Shown here: piece after piece, positions 52,780-61,880 of the stretch
How positions within the stretch are numbered: the stretch's first letter is position 1
Layout of the letters: every line of letters starts with the position of its first letter
Translations under genes and position numbers: made by a program
The notes under the pieces: model-generated
Told to the model about the DNA's origin: nothing
Database searches by the model: none
What the model saw: the letters and a program-made list of their open reading frames with translations, nothing else
Origin: a bacterium
GTDB lineage: Bacteria > Cyanobacteriota > Vampirovibrionia > Obscuribacterales > Obscuribacteraceae
NCBI GenBank assembly: GCA_018062085.1
Contig: JAGOSY010000001.1
Location: 248,001-312,000, forward strand
DNA: 64,000 nt
Direction: 5' to 3'

Positions 52780-52834
52780 GAGATCCAGTTTTACCTTGTT
52801 GAAGAAAGACAGAAAGTTCGAAATGCGAGGGAAT

Positions 52835-53965
52835 TTAGCGGTCTACATCAGGAAGGATTATGTCAATCGAGCCAAAGATGGCCATGATGTCTGAGAGCGG
52901 ACAGCCCTTCAAAAGCTCTGGCAAAATTGTCAGGTTACAGAATGAAGGATTGCGCCAGCGGAAGCGTACGGCTTTTTCACCGCCACTAGAAATTACATAA
53001 CAGCCAAGCACCCCGCGTGGTGACTCAACAGCGGCGAAACCTTCGCCGGCTTTAACACGCATACCAGCCATTTGCTTCTTGCCCATGATGTCGCCAGTAG
53101 GAATTTTCTCCACAGCCTGACGAATGATGTCGACGCATTGACGCATCTCTAAGATTCTAGCCATGTAGCGGTCCCAGGTATCGCCTTCTTTATCGAAGGA
53201 GATGACATCAAATTTGAGATCAGGGTAGACCGAATAAGGTCTGGTGCGACGCAAGTCCATGGCGATACCAGAAGAACGCAAACAAGGACCAGTGACACCA
53301 TAATCAGTAGCTACCGATTGCTTGAGAATGCCCACACCTTTTGTGCGCTTCAAGAAAATTGGGTTCTGGGTAACGATGGCTTCGTATTCATCGATGCGAT
53401 CTGGGAACTCATCAAGAAAGGCTTTGAGCTTGTCGAACCAGGCTGGCTTTGGATCTCTCAGCACGCCGCCAATTCGAATGTAATTGAACATCATGCGCTG
53501 ACCAGCAATTTCTTCTAAGAGATCGAAGAGTTTTTCTCTTTCGCGGAATGGATAGAAAGGGAAACCAAACATAGCGCCTAAGTCGATTAGGTAGGTGCCC
53601 AACCAGAGCAAGTGCGACGTGATGCGGTTCATTTCAGAAACGATAACCCGCAGATACTCAGCGCGCTCAGGAACGGTGACGCCGTCGAGTTGCTCACAGG
53701 CACGGGCCATGGCCCATGAGGTGAACATACCAGAGAGATAATCAACCCGGTCAATCAATGCTTGATACTGAAACCATGTGCGGTTTTGACCTTGCCACTC
53801 TTGAGCACGATGCAAGTGACCGAGCACGGGCTCAACGTGCTTAACAGTCTCACCATCAAGAGTTAGCAGCAGTCTCAACACGCCGTGAGTAGCAGGGTGT
53901 TGCGGACCCATGTTGATGATCATCTCATCAGTTTTAAGGTCAATCTCTTGAATTTCCGTAGCCAT
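52835..53965 (-). CDS. nuoD: NADH-quinone oxidoreductase subunit D
   Basis: 376 residues. NMGPQHPATHGVLRLLLTLD opens the 49-kDa-type fold, and the usual HRGxEK is HRAQEW here. GPCLRSSGIAMDLRRTRPY and DPD-like C-terminal residues (IDIILPDVDR) complete it. Houses the quinone-reducing site with NuoB. nuoH follows directly, with no nuoE/F/G between. Confidence 0.95.
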   Translation of the reverse strand: MATEIQEIDLKTDEMIINMGPQHPATHGVLRLLLTLDGETVKHVEPVLGHLHRAQEWQGQNRTWFQYQALIDRVDYLSGMFTSWAMARACEQLDGVTVPERAEYLRVIVSEMNRITSHLLWLGTYLIDLGAMFGFPFYPFREREKLFDLLEEIAGQRMMFNYIRIGGVLRDPKPAWFDKLKAFLDEFPDRIDEYEAIVTQNPIFLKRTKGVGILKQSVATDYGVTGPCLRSSGIAMDLRRTRPYSVYPDLKFDVISFDKEGDTWDRYMARILEMRQCVDIIRQAVEKIPTGDIMGKKQMAGMRVKAGEGFAAVESPRGVLGCYVISSGGEKAVRFRWRNPSFCNLTILPELLKGCPLSDIMAIFGSIDIILPDVDR

Positions 53966-54002
53966 TTTTCCGTCCCTAGTAATTCCTGGTTATATAAAAG
54001 AA

Positions 54003-54674
54003 TTAGCGCATGCTGTGTGGATTTTTGTCGTTCAAAGCATCAACTAACTGCTTGTAGTCTCTGCGCAATGGATGGCCTTCCCAATCCCAGGGGTTGAGGA
54101 TGCGCCGCAAGTACGGATGGCTCGAATAGCGGATGCCAACCAAATCGTAGGTCTCACGCTCATGCCAATTTGCTGCAGACCAGAAATTTGCCAGGCTGGG
54201 TACTGCCGGCAAATCGCCTTCAGCCACGTCAGCTTTTTTGAGCAATACTTTGATTACCAGCTGATCTAAATGTGAGTATGACCAGAGGTGATAAACAGAA
54301 TCAAAAGTATCGGCACTGTCGACACCAGTAACGGTGAGCAGCAAATCAAGCTTGATTTCAGAACTATTGCGCAAGAGGCGCATTGCCTTTTCGAGTTGAT
54401 CACCAGCAACGACGATTGTTTCAACACCACAAGAATCAGGCAGGCGCTCGCTTGAGATACCATGCTCTTTCAAGAACTGGCCAAACTTGGCTGGCTCCAA
54501 TGGCACTGGCGGCGCAGCTGGCTCCGCGGGTTTAGCAGCGGCAGCAGGCGCAGCCGGTTTGGCGGCGGGCTTAGCTTCAGCTTTAGCAGCCTCTGGCTTT
54601 ACTTCTGATTTGACTTCTTCTGGCTTTGCGTCTGATTTGGTTTCTTCAGGCTTAGCTTCGTCTGTCATCGACAT
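54003..54674 (-). CDS. nuoC: NADH-quinone oxidoreductase subunit C with Lys/Pro/Ala N-terminus
   Basis: 223 residues. The first 60 are repeats of (K)PEE/AKPAA type, as in the NuoI tail. The 30-kDa domain follows, ending in the signature ANWHERETYDLVGI (near 170), then HPYLRRILNPWDWEGHPLRRDY. It starts 32 bases after nuoB. Confidence 0.92.
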   Translation of the reverse strand: MSMTDEAKPEETKSDAKPEEVKSEVKPEAAKAEAKPAAKPAAPAAAAKPAEPAAPPVPLEPAKFGQFLKEHGISSERLPDSCGVETIVVAGDQLEKAMRLLRNSSEIKLDLLLTVTGVDSADTFDSVYHLWSYSHLDQLVIKVLLKKADVAEGDLPAVPSLANFWSAANWHERETYDLVGIRYSSHPYLRRILNPWDWEGHPLRRDYKQLVDALNDKNPHSMR

Positions 54675-54706
54675 CGTTCCTATGTTTTTCTGGTTTATGT
54701 TTAGGT

Positions 54707-55378
54707 TTAGGTATTAGATTCGGGAGCTTTGGCTAGAGCCGCGCTTGTGTCTTCTTTGGCCAAACCGATCAAATCTTCGAGACAACGACCGGTGTCATAA
54801 TCAACTTTGCGCACAGATGTTTGGGCATACATTTTCTTTCTACGCTCACCATAATTTTCAGTGCGAATTTTTTGTTGCAATTTGAGCAAAGCATCAAGGA
54901 TGCCTTCTGGACGCGGCGGACAACCAGGCAAGTAAACATCCACCGGAATAATGCGGTCAACGCCTTGAACTACTGAGTAAGAATCGTTAAACATGCCACC
55001 AGTAACTGTGCAAGCGCCCATGGCGATTACATACTTAGGCTCAGGCATTTGCTCATACAAAGTAATAAGAGCCGGAGCCATTTTTCGAGTAATAGTACCG
55101 GCGGTCAAAATCATGTCGGCTTGTCTTGGTGTGGCGCGAAAAACTTCTGAACCAAAACGTGAAATGTCGAAAGCTGACATACCGACGCTCATCATTTCGA
55201 TGGCGCAACAAGAGGTGCCAAAGGTTAGAGGCCAGACTGAGTTAGACCTTGCTAAGTTGGCAATCGGACTGAGCACCGGCGAAAGCGCTTGGCCGAGAGC
55301 ATCAATCATTAGATCAATTGACGAGAGAGTTACTGTCTCTCTCAACTCTTCTGGCACAACTGGATTTATATTACTCAT
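54707..55378 (-). CDS. nuoB: NADH-quinone oxidoreductase subunit B
   Basis: 223 residues. The N2 cluster Cys set is present: TSCCAIEMM (near 56), [12 protein letters not shown] (near 121) and [12 protein letters not shown] (near 151). The last 45 residues after the conserved core are a local extension. Electron donor to quinone, bound between NuoC/D and the membrane arm. Confidence 0.95.
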   Translation of the reverse strand: MSNINPVVPEELRETVTLSSIDLMIDALGQALSPVLSPIANLARSNSVWPLTFGTSCCAIEMMSVGMSAFDISRFGSEVFRATPRQADMILTAGTITRKMAPALITLYEQMPEPKYVIAMGACTVTGGMFNDSYSVVQGVDRIIPVDVYLPGCPPRPEGILDALLKLQQKIRTENYGERRKKMYAQTSVRKVDYDTGRCLEDLIGLAKEDTSAALAKAPESNT

Positions 55379-55433
55379 GCTCTTAACTCACTTAACTTGC
55401 TTGTCTTACTTCTCTAAAAATCTACTCCCAGCT

Positions 55434-55883
55434 CTACTCCCACTCGAGAGCACCCTTCTTCCAGGCGTAAACAAGGCCTACAACAAGGATGACTAGGAAC
55501 ATCGAGATTTCAATAGGCCCAACCATTTTCAGTTTCATCAACTCAGCGCTGGCTGGCAACATCTGCCCTAATGCATCAGCGCCGACTAACAATCTTGGAA
55601 TACTGTCAGTGGCAAGCAACCACGGAATGATGAAGATGATTTCAATATCAAAGAGAATGAATAGAATGGCATACAAGTAGTAGCGCACATCGAATTGCAC
55701 CAAGGCTTCTTGCATGGGCTTCATGCCGCATTCGTAAGGCTGATTCTTAATTGAGTTGGGGCGGTGATAGCCAAGAGCTAGCTGCAAGACCCAAGCCAAG
55801 AGAATCATCCCCAAGGCTGGAAGGGCGAACCCTACTGCAACGAATAAAAATATCTCGCCAAGCTGCAACGAACTCTGATCCAC
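55434..55883 (-). CDS. nuoA: NADH-quinone oxidoreductase subunit A
   Basis: 149 residues starting with GTG; GGAAGAG is about 9 bases before it. Three helices with the loop YECGMKPMQEALVQFDVRYY (conserved Cys) and ILFDIEIIFIIPW are diagnostic of NuoA/NdhC. First gene of the leftward operon A-B-C-D-H-I-J-K. Confidence 0.95.
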   Translation of the reverse strand: MDQSSLQLGEIFLFVAVGFALPALGMILLAWVLQLALGYHRPNSIKNQPYECGMKPMQEALVQFDVRYYLYAILFILFDIEIIFIIPWLLATDSIPRLLVGADALGQMLPASAELMKLKMVGPIEISMFLVILVVGLVYAWKKGALEWE

Positions 55884-56298
55884 TTTTGTTGCTCTTCCTT
55901 ACTAATGGGTACTCCGTGGTAAAGCATAGCAGGCTAAAAGCCAGGTGGCATTGCGCCGTAGATTATAGCCAGGTAAGCACCCCGCCAAGACCTCTCGATA
56001 TATCTCTCAAGACCAGTCTCTGGATATGTCTCGAGATAGGTCTATCTGCACCAGGCTAGCTAAGAGCAAACTCATCAATTACGGATTGCAACTTTCTGAT
56101 AATTAAATCGCTGAAATGGGCATCACTAGTAGAAATACGCATGATTGAACTAGGAAATAATGGTTAACAAAACCGGCATCTTGAGCGTTCCTCTTGTAGT
56201 CTCCTAAGTAGGTAGGTAAGAGGTACTGGAATCCCTTGAGAGCAACAGTTTCAATAACAAACGTAATTAGCGCCCCAGAACACGGCAAAAGTAATCCG
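55884..56298. other. Divergent intergenic region nuoA / rnc
   Basis: 415 bases without a convincing gene. It contains the candidate nuoA promoter and an imperfect direct repeat (TCTCGATATATCTC at 55993-56006, TCTGGATATGTCTC at 56019-56032, 26 bases apart). An in-frame TTG upstream of rnc at 56236 could lengthen RNase III by 21 residues. Confidence 0.5.
55962..55988 (-). promoter_or_regulatory. Candidate nuo operon promoter
   Basis: On the minus strand a perfect TATAAT (55962-55967) is preceded 15 bases upstream by TTGGCG (55983-55988). The distance to the nuoA start is about 80 bases. The short spacer and weak -35 lower certainty. Confidence 0.45.
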
Positions 56299-57015
56299 AT
56301 GACCATGCAACAACTCCCGCCCAAACGCTTCAAAGAACTAGATCAACTTTGTCAGAAGCTGGGAGTTACTTGTGGGCGTATGGGCTTAATCAACGAAGCC
56401 CTCACTCATAGTTCTTACGCGGCAGAAAACCCCGGTAGCCAAGACTATGAAAAACTCGAATTTTTCGGCGATGCAGTACTGAAATTCGTCATCAGCGAAT
56501 ATCTTCTAGAGCGGTTTCCTGATTACGACGAAGGCCAACTAACAGAGCTTAGAGCTGTTTTAGTTTCAGATCGGATATTGGCCGAAATCGGTGAGCAGGT
56601 GAACTTGAGCAAATATATTTTGCTAGGGCGCAACGTGCAAACTCGACCATCGATCACGGCAAACGCCATGGAAGCTTTAATTGGGGCAATTTATCAGGAC
56701 CTTGGTCTGTTCCAAGTACAAACGCTATTAGTGCGCTTATTTGGCCATCAAACCACTGTGGTTGATCGCGACGAAATCAAAGACAACTACAAAGCGCAAT
56801 TGCAAGAGTTCACGCAATCTCGCGCAGAAGGCACTCCTAGCTATGTAGTGGTAAGCACAGATGGCCCACCCCATGATCCAATTTTTACAGTAGTTGTAAA
56901 ACTGGAAGGCAAGCCTCTAGCGGAAGGAACTGGTAAATCGAAAAAAGCAGCCGAGCAAGAAGCTGCTAAATTAGCTTTCCAAGCGCTACAAGACCCACGC
57001 TCTGTAATGGCGTAA
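56299..57015 (+). CDS. rnc: Ribonuclease III
   Basis: 238 residues from the ATG at 56299; ATG 56305 and TTG 56236 are alternatives, none with a good ribosome site. The signature EKLEFFGDAVLKF with catalytic Glu/Asp is near 53-65, TANAMEALIGAIY with the second Glu near 122, and a dsRNA-binding domain (DNYKAQLQEFTQSRAEG ... KKAAEQEAAKLAF) ends the protein. It cuts double-stranded RNA in rRNA maturation. FF replaces the more usual FL in the signature. Confidence 0.95.
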   Translation: MTMQQLPPKRFKELDQLCQKLGVTCGRMGLINEALTHSSYAAENPGSQDYEKLEFFGDAVLKFVISEYLLERFPDYDEGQLTELRAVLVSDRILAEIGEQVNLSKYILLGRNVQTRPSITANAMEALIGAIYQDLGLFQVQTLLVRLFGHQTTVVDRDEIKDNYKAQLQEFTQSRAEGTPSYVVVSTDGPPHDPIFTVVVKLEGKPLAEGTGKSKKAAEQEAAKLAFQALQDPRSVMA

Positions 57016-57039
57016 AACAGCGCAGTAATCACTTCGAGA

Positions 57040-57083
57040 AACAAAGAAAAGAGCATCACTAAATTGATGCTCTTTTCTTTGTT
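57040..57083. terminator. Bidirectional hairpin terminator after rnc
   Basis: A perfect 19-base stem (AACAAAGAAAAGAGCATCA at 57040-57058, complement at 57065-57083) with a 6-base loop is flanked by A and T runs. It separates the convergent rnc and the coiled-coil gene. Confidence 0.9.
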
Positions 57084-57113
57084 TTCAATTGCCGTGCAGC
57101 TTGTTGAGAGCTC

Positions 57114-57620
57114 TTACTGAGCCAAATCTTGCAAGGTTGGAGCGCCAGCTGGGGCTGACTGCAGGCCAGAGCCCGAATTAGAATTGATATCAGATGGAGC
57201 TAGGTCAATGCGGCTTGTGCCAGGAGCTGGGGCTTCACTTGTAGTGACAGCCACAGGAGCGGCAGTAACGGTATCGCCAGATTGCTCAATGCCAGCAGCA
57301 TAAGCCAGCTCTCTTGCTTTTGTGCGCAACACCAAAGCTTGCTTGTCAGCTTGAGCGGCCTTGTATTCAGCTTCAGCAGCTTTCAAGTGAGCCTTCGCTG
57401 CTTCTAATTGCTGTTTAGCTTGATCTAGCTTTTTGTGGGTGGTTGAAACCTTAGACTCAGCCATATCAACTTCTAAGCTAGTCGGCGCAGCCACGGGAGC
57501 CGATACAACCGTGGTAGAGCCGGAAGATTTGCCGAGTTTGAGAGGATTGGCGTGGGCCGCTGGCGCCACCAAAAATGCACTCAACCCGAATGCCAAAACT
57601 GTAAGTGCTTTCCTTGTCAT
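57114..57620 (-). CDS. Secreted coiled-coil protein
   Basis: 168 residues. GAGG is 7 bases before the ATG. The signal peptide ends at PAAHA. Residues about 55-105 are a strongly predicted helix (KLDQAKQQLEAAKAHLKAAE) of the kind seen in Lpp-like or membrane-fusion coiled coils, followed by an Ala/Pro/Ser tail. No lipobox. Function unknown. Confidence 0.65.
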   Translation of the reverse strand: MTRKALTVLAFGLSAFLVAPAAHANPLKLGKSSGSTTVVSAPVAAPTSLEVDMAESKVSTTHKKLDQAKQQLEAAKAHLKAAEAEYKAAQADKQALVLRTKARELAYAAGIEQSGDTVTAAPVAVTTSEAPAPGTSRIDLAPSDINSNSGSGLQSAPAGAPTLQDLAQ

Positions 57621-58244
57621 GAAGAATCCTCATAAATACTCTGATCTCAGACCGATAATCAACAAGCAATTATTATAAGGAATAACTTGCCAACCGCACA
57701 GCGCAAGATTGGCCACCGGTGAGCCTTTTCGACAGCGCACGAGTAAGCCCATCATGATATCAACAGCGATACGATAACACCCCTTCGGATAGACAAGAGA
57801 TCTCCTCCATCAATCAAGACGCCACCAGTGGATATGTCGGCAAGCCGATCGCCCGTGCGATTATGAGGCGAAAATAATGCCAGGACAGGAGGGCTCTAAA
57901 CCCTTCTACATGGTGAATTTATGCAAAGAAACTGCAATAAGTATAAATGTTCATTCAATACTGAAGCAGTTCTCTTGAAAGCTACATATCTATTGTTCTA
58001 TATTCTCTACTTCGCCTGTGCGCGATTGGGCTTTTGACCGAAAGCTCCAAATTGGCTTTTTGCCAGTTTCTGGAGTTGGAGGGCAAGAGCGCCTGAGGGC
58101 AGTAGATTTACAACCAATCACCATAGCTTTGCACCGCGAGCGTACCCCGCTCAGAGACAACCACAAAGCACTGGCGCCGGTGAGCTTCGAATCCTTCAAA
58201 TACTATTCAAGATTCGCAAGCCACACATTTAAAAGGACAAGGGA
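57621..58244. other. Intergenic region and long rpsA leader
   Basis: 624 bases. The left 350 bases show nothing recognised. After the candidate promoter the leader of about 235 bases carries a nested hairpin: CTCCA (58045) pairs with TGGAG (58071-58075) and TGGC (58053) with GCCA (58062-58065). A 76-codon frame (58018-58248, GTG start) runs into rpsA but has no supporting features. Confidence 0.5.
57975..58004 (+). promoter_or_regulatory. Candidate rpsA promoter
   Basis: TTGAAA (57975-57980), an 18-base spacer and TATATT (57999-58004) give a good -35/-10 pair about 240 bases before the rpsA start. Confidence 0.45.
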
Positions 58245-59354
58245 GTGACTATTTCAGTGACTGAACAGCAGCTAGAACCCAACTCGAAATCAGAATTCGA
58301 GCGACTTCTCGAACAATCTTTAAGTTTCAAGTTTGAGCAAGGGGACATTGTCTCAGGCGGCGTAGTCCGTATCGAAAGAGACGGGATACTCGTAGACGTA
58401 GGCGGAAAATCTGAAGGCTTCGTGCCACAGAAAGAAGTTTCTAATATGCCTATCGACAAAATTGATGATGTCGTCAAAGTCGGCGAAAAGTATGAGTTCT
58501 ACATTCTTAGAGAAGAGAACGAGAACGGTCAGCTAACTCTCTCACTGAAGCGTGTTGCTCAGGCGAGAGGATGGGTCTTACTGGAAAACCAGAAGAAGAA
58601 CGACGAAACCATTCGCGCCAAGATTTCAAACGTTGTCAAAGGCGGCGTAGTTGTAGACGTATACGGTTTGCGCGGTTTCGTACCAGCCAGCCAATTGCGT
58701 GTTAAAGGTACAACTCCAGAAGAATTGATTGGTATGGAAATACCAATGAAGATTCTAGAAACAGACACCAAGCGCAACAAACTGATCTTGAGCCAACGTC
58801 TTGCTGTGCAAGAAGAAAAAGCTGCTCAAAGAGAGAAGATTCTATCTACCCTCGAATCTGGTCAGGTGGTCACTGGCGAAGTTGTTCGTATCGCAGATTT
58901 CGGTGCTTTCATCGATCTAGGCGGCCTCGACGGCTTGCTCCCTATCTCAGAAATTTCATGGGAACGTGTCAGCCATCCATCCGATGTGTTGAAAGTCGGC
59001 CAAATGGTCACTACAAAAGTTCTCAAAGTCGATCAAGAGAAAGGCCATATCAGCTTGAGTCTCAAGCAAATGCAGCCTGATCCATGGAAAGAAATTGAAG
59101 ACAAGTTCGGCGAAGGCCAAGTTGTGAATGGAACCGTTCGCAAGATTCAGAGCTTCGGCGCCTTTGTTCAGATTTATCCTGGTGTAGACGCTTTGCTGCC
59201 TACAGTTGAAATGTCTGATCAACCTACTGCTAAGCCAGAAGAAATTGTTCAAGTCGGCCAACAAGTAAAAGCAATCATCAAGAAGTTCTCTCCTAAAGAG
59301 CACAAGATTTCCTTGAGCTTGAAAGGTATGGATGTCAGCGACCTGCTCAACTAA
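58245..59354 (+). CDS. rpsA: Ribosomal protein S1 homolog (four S1 domains)
   Basis: 369 residues from GTG, with AAGGA 7 bases upstream. Four S1 RNA-binding repeats: about 30-95 (GDIVSGGVVRIERDGILVDV), 110-175 (KGGVVVDVYGLRGFVPASQL), 200-268 (EVVRIADFGAFIDLGGLDGL) and 285-355 (GTVRKIQSFGAFVQI). The length and the short repeat number are like cyanobacterial and Gram-positive S1 rather than the six-repeat enterobacterial form. It binds mRNA leaders at the 30S subunit. Confidence 0.93.
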   Translation: MTISVTEQQLEPNSKSEFERLLEQSLSFKFEQGDIVSGGVVRIERDGILVDVGGKSEGFVPQKEVSNMPIDKIDDVVKVGEKYEFYILREENENGQLTLSLKRVAQARGWVLLENQKKNDETIRAKISNVVKGGVVVDVYGLRGFVPASQLRVKGTTPEELIGMEIPMKILETDTKRNKLILSQRLAVQEEKAAQREKILSTLESGQVVTGEVVRIADFGAFIDLGGLDGLLPISEISWERVSHPSDVLKVGQMVTTKVLKVDQEKGHISLSLKQMQPDPWKEIEDKFGEGQVVNGTVRKIQSFGAFVQIYPGVDALLPTVEMSDQPTAKPEEIVQVGQQVKAIIKKFSPKEHKISLSLKGMDVSDLLN

Positions 59355-59390
59355 TTGACTCTGGTAAATTAGAAAAGGTAGAAATTGAAA

Positions 59391-59419
59391 AAAAGACCCG
59401 AGCCCAGCTCGGGTCTTTT
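59391..59419 (+). terminator. Intrinsic terminator after rpsA
   Basis: AAAAGACCCGAGC (59391-59403), a 3-base loop and the exact complement ending in TTTT (59407-59419) lie 36 bases after the rpsA stop. Confidence 0.93.
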
Positions 59420-59464
59420 GTTAACTAAGCCAATTTTGTTAACTAAGTAAAAGAGTCTGCAAAT

Positions 59465-59492
59465 TTGAGAATTTTGTTTCAATATATATAGA
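59465..59492 (+). promoter_or_regulatory. Candidate mlaE promoter
   Basis: TTGAGA (59465-59470), a 16-base spacer and TATAGA (59487-59492) stand 45 bases before the mlaE start and after the rpsA terminator. Confidence 0.45.
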
Positions 59493-59537
59493 ACATGGAA
59501 CCAGCTAGCCAAGTGGTAGTCTAATAATCAATCGACA

Positions 59538-60299
59538 ATGGCAATATCAAAACTAGCTGGGCTTGTACCACCAATCGAATTGTTTTTCTGGGTTGCCCCC
59601 TTCGGCCGCGCTATCCGCCTATTTTTCGGCGCCTTCCAAATCGCGTCGCTGCGCCAATTTTCCTACAAAAAATTCAAAGTCGCTTGCTTGTGGATGGGAC
59701 CAGAATCATTCCACTTAGTTGCTCTTGCGGCGGTGACAGTAGCGATAGCTCTCACCATTCAATGCGTAGTTGAACTGCAAAAATACCAAGCAGAAGAGCT
59801 TTCTGGAGCCGTTATTTCAATTGGCTTGTTGCGCGAAATTGGCCCACTGACTGTCAGCCTTGCCTGGTGTGCCAGAGTTGCTGCCCGCATTGCCGCAGAG
59901 GCACAAACCTATTGTGACGGCGGCAAGAATGAAGAATTTGCCCAACAATTTGTTCTACCCAATTATCTTGCAACGCTGGCTATGTCAATTCCACTGGGAA
60001 CTTATGGCCTGATCATAGGTTTCATCACCGGGGCCCTTGTAGCGCCAATGTTAGGTGTTTCCTCTACTTCAGAATTTCTCCACTCTGCCAGGGATGGGAT
60101 TCAAATAAGAGACATCATTGTCTATTTCGTAAAGCTTATTTTGGTCAATCCCACGGTGGGCTTCTTTGCTGGTTGCGCCGCTGGTGCCACCACTAATCAC
60201 AGCAACAACGCAGCACCTTCGAACGCCGTCACCGCTACTTTTATTGCCGGCTTCTTCGCCAATTTGGCCGTCACCTACGCTGCCTATCTAGCGAGATAA
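59538..60299 (+). CDS. mlaE: MlaE/YrbE-type lipid transport permease
   Basis: 253 residues with about five membrane segments. SIGLLREIGPLTVSLAWCAR (near 95-114) corresponds to the LxxELGPVLTALxxAGR motif of MlaE proteins; the following GKNEEFAQQFVLPNYLATLAM and TSSTSEFL loops fit too. It is the permease of an MCE-type phospholipid transporter between inner and outer membranes. The usual MlaF ATPase gene is not in the window. Confidence 0.85.
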   Translation: MAISKLAGLVPPIELFFWVAPFGRAIRLFFGAFQIASLRQFSYKKFKVACLWMGPESFHLVALAAVTVAIALTIQCVVELQKYQAEELSGAVISIGLLREIGPLTVSLAWCARVAARIAAEAQTYCDGGKNEEFAQQFVLPNYLATLAMSIPLGTYGLIIGFITGALVAPMLGVSSTSEFLHSARDGIQIRDIIVYFVKLILVNPTVGFFAGCAAGATTNHSNNAAPSNAVTATFIAGFFANLAVTYAAYLAR

Positions 60300-60311
60300 C
60301 AGAAAAAATCT

Positions 60312-61652
60312 ATGGATGAGAGAGACGATAAAGATAACGCCCGCATGATTTCAGATGGCTCACTGGGAATCTTCACAGTGCTGGCAGTGATTTTTTTGCT
60401 CTGGGGCTACCTCTGGTTCAAAGGCACCGGAATTTTAGGTGCCACTCAAACGATCAACATTCTCTTTCATGAAGTGGCGCAACTAAACGATAACGCTGAT
60501 GTTTTTTTAGACGGTATCAGAGTAGGAATGGTCGACAAAATACTATGGCTAAATGAGCGCCATGTGCTGGTGCGCATCCAAATCACAAATAGAAAAGTTG
60601 TCATTCCGCAAGGCGCTACTTACAGAATTTTGACGAATGGTATTGTTGGCGCTAAGTATATTGAAATCGACGTTCCCCATCCACCAGATATAAGAGCTGG
60701 TCTAGCAGCCTTGCCAGACGAAGCTGAAGTAGAAGGGCTAGACCCAGCTCGACCAGAGCTAGCAATCAACAAACTTGTGATTGCCCTAAGCAACGTCGAT
60801 CCAGAGAAGCTAGTGAAAAACTATGAAGAAGATCGCATAAGACTAGTTAGGGCTGCCGACCAACTCTCAATTTTGGCAATCAAAACCATGCCAGTTGTAG
60901 ACAACGCCTTACCCCTAGAACGCGACCTCACTGAAATTGCTCACGATTTGAAAAAAGTCAGCAGAAAAGTAAGCAATCTTTTGGACGATCCGAATTTTAC
61001 AAACGATCTCAAAATAACCACAACCAAGCTAAAAGAAACCGCTGAGTCAGTACAGACTACAGTGCGAGACATCAATAGCACACTGAAAGACAAAGCCCTG
61101 AGACAAGATCTTCTCAGCGCTCTTAAAAATCTAAACGACGCCACCGAACATGTGCAAAATTCAGTGTCCGCCGTAGAAAAAATGTCTAAAGATCTAAAGC
61201 TACGAACTGACGTGAAAGACATACTTTTGCAAGCGCGCAAAACACTAGACAAAGTTGATGCACTCTTCAGCCGCCCTAGCTTTGGTTCAGACTTAAAAGA
61301 AACGCTGACTTCCACCCGGGCAGCAATCGGCCATTTAGATGCGGTGGCCAGGCAACTCAATCAAATTCTTGACAAACGCGCACCAATAATGCATCTAATG
61401 TTTGGTCGCCCTGGTCAACTAAAAGATCCGAAGATAAATGATCCAAAGGCAAAAGACTCAAAGCCAAAAGAGCCAATGCAAAAAAACAAGCAGTCGCTAG
61501 CTCCCGATTCAGCACCAGTGCAATCAATAGCGCCAGCAGAACATGCAGATCGTCAAGACCAAGCTGCGCCGACTGGACAAAGGCAACAGACTGGTGAATC
61601 CGGAGAATCTGGAGCGCAAGAGCAGAGCGAAATAAATCCTGAACTGAAATAA
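60312..61652 (+). CDS. mlaD: MlaD/MCE-domain lipid transport protein
   Basis: 446 residues. One membrane helix (GIFTVLAVIFLLWGYLWF) is followed by an MCE domain (about 50-130: VAQLNDNADVFLDGIRVGMV and YRILTNGIVGAKYIEID). A long helical region (165-365) with SLDxx-type heptads then resembles the extended coiled coils of plant TGD2 and cyanobacterial MCE proteins, and the last 75 residues are charged and disordered. It forms the periplasmic lipid tunnel with MlaE, 12 bases upstream. Confidence 0.88.
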   Translation: MDERDDKDNARMISDGSLGIFTVLAVIFLLWGYLWFKGTGILGATQTINILFHEVAQLNDNADVFLDGIRVGMVDKILWLNERHVLVRIQITNRKVVIPQGATYRILTNGIVGAKYIEIDVPHPPDIRAGLAALPDEAEVEGLDPARPELAINKLVIALSNVDPEKLVKNYEEDRIRLVRAADQLSILAIKTMPVVDNALPLERDLTEIAHDLKKVSRKVSNLLDDPNFTNDLKITTTKLKETAESVQTTVRDINSTLKDKALRQDLLSALKNLNDATEHVQNSVSAVEKMSKDLKLRTDVKDILLQARKTLDKVDALFSRPSFGSDLKETLTSTRAAIGHLDAVARQLNQILDKRAPIMHLMFGRPGQLKDPKINDPKAKDSKPKEPMQKNKQSLAPDSAPVQSIAPAEHADRQDQAAPTGQRQQTGESGESGAQEQSEINPELK

Positions 61653-61680
61653 GACGTGCACAAGCGATCTCTTTTTCTAT

Positions 61681-61710
61681 AAAAAATGGTTTCCATGGAA
61701 ACCATTTTTT
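61681..61710 (+). terminator. 30-bp perfect palindrome terminator after mlaD
   Basis: AAAAAATGGTTTCC and its complement meet at CATGG, making a 30-base perfect palindrome with flanking A and T runs, 28 bases after the mlaD stop. Confidence 0.9.
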
Positions 61711-61785
61711 TTGCACTTTACTAGATACAAGCCAGGAATTAAAAGAAATAGAACAAGAAAAAGAAGAACCAAAAATTAGAGAGCG

Positions 61786-61833
61786 AAGAACTAAAGAGCC
61801 AGTAGCGGAAGTGCTACTGGCTCTTTAGTTCTT
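61786..61833. terminator. Second, 21-bp-stem terminator (bidirectional)
   Basis: AAGAACTAAAGAGCCAGTAG plus C (61786-61806) pairs perfectly with 61813-61833 around a 6-base loop. It serves the convergent gene at 61881 and backs up the mlaD terminator. Confidence 0.9.
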
Positions 61834-61880
61834 AATTACAGGCAACGTTCTCTAAGAAAGTTTCTTCTGGTGAACTACTC

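Noticed and set aside
58018..58248. 76-codon frame in the rpsA leader ending in the rpsA start
   Set aside because: GTG start without ribosome site and no domain or signal; more likely leader RNA.
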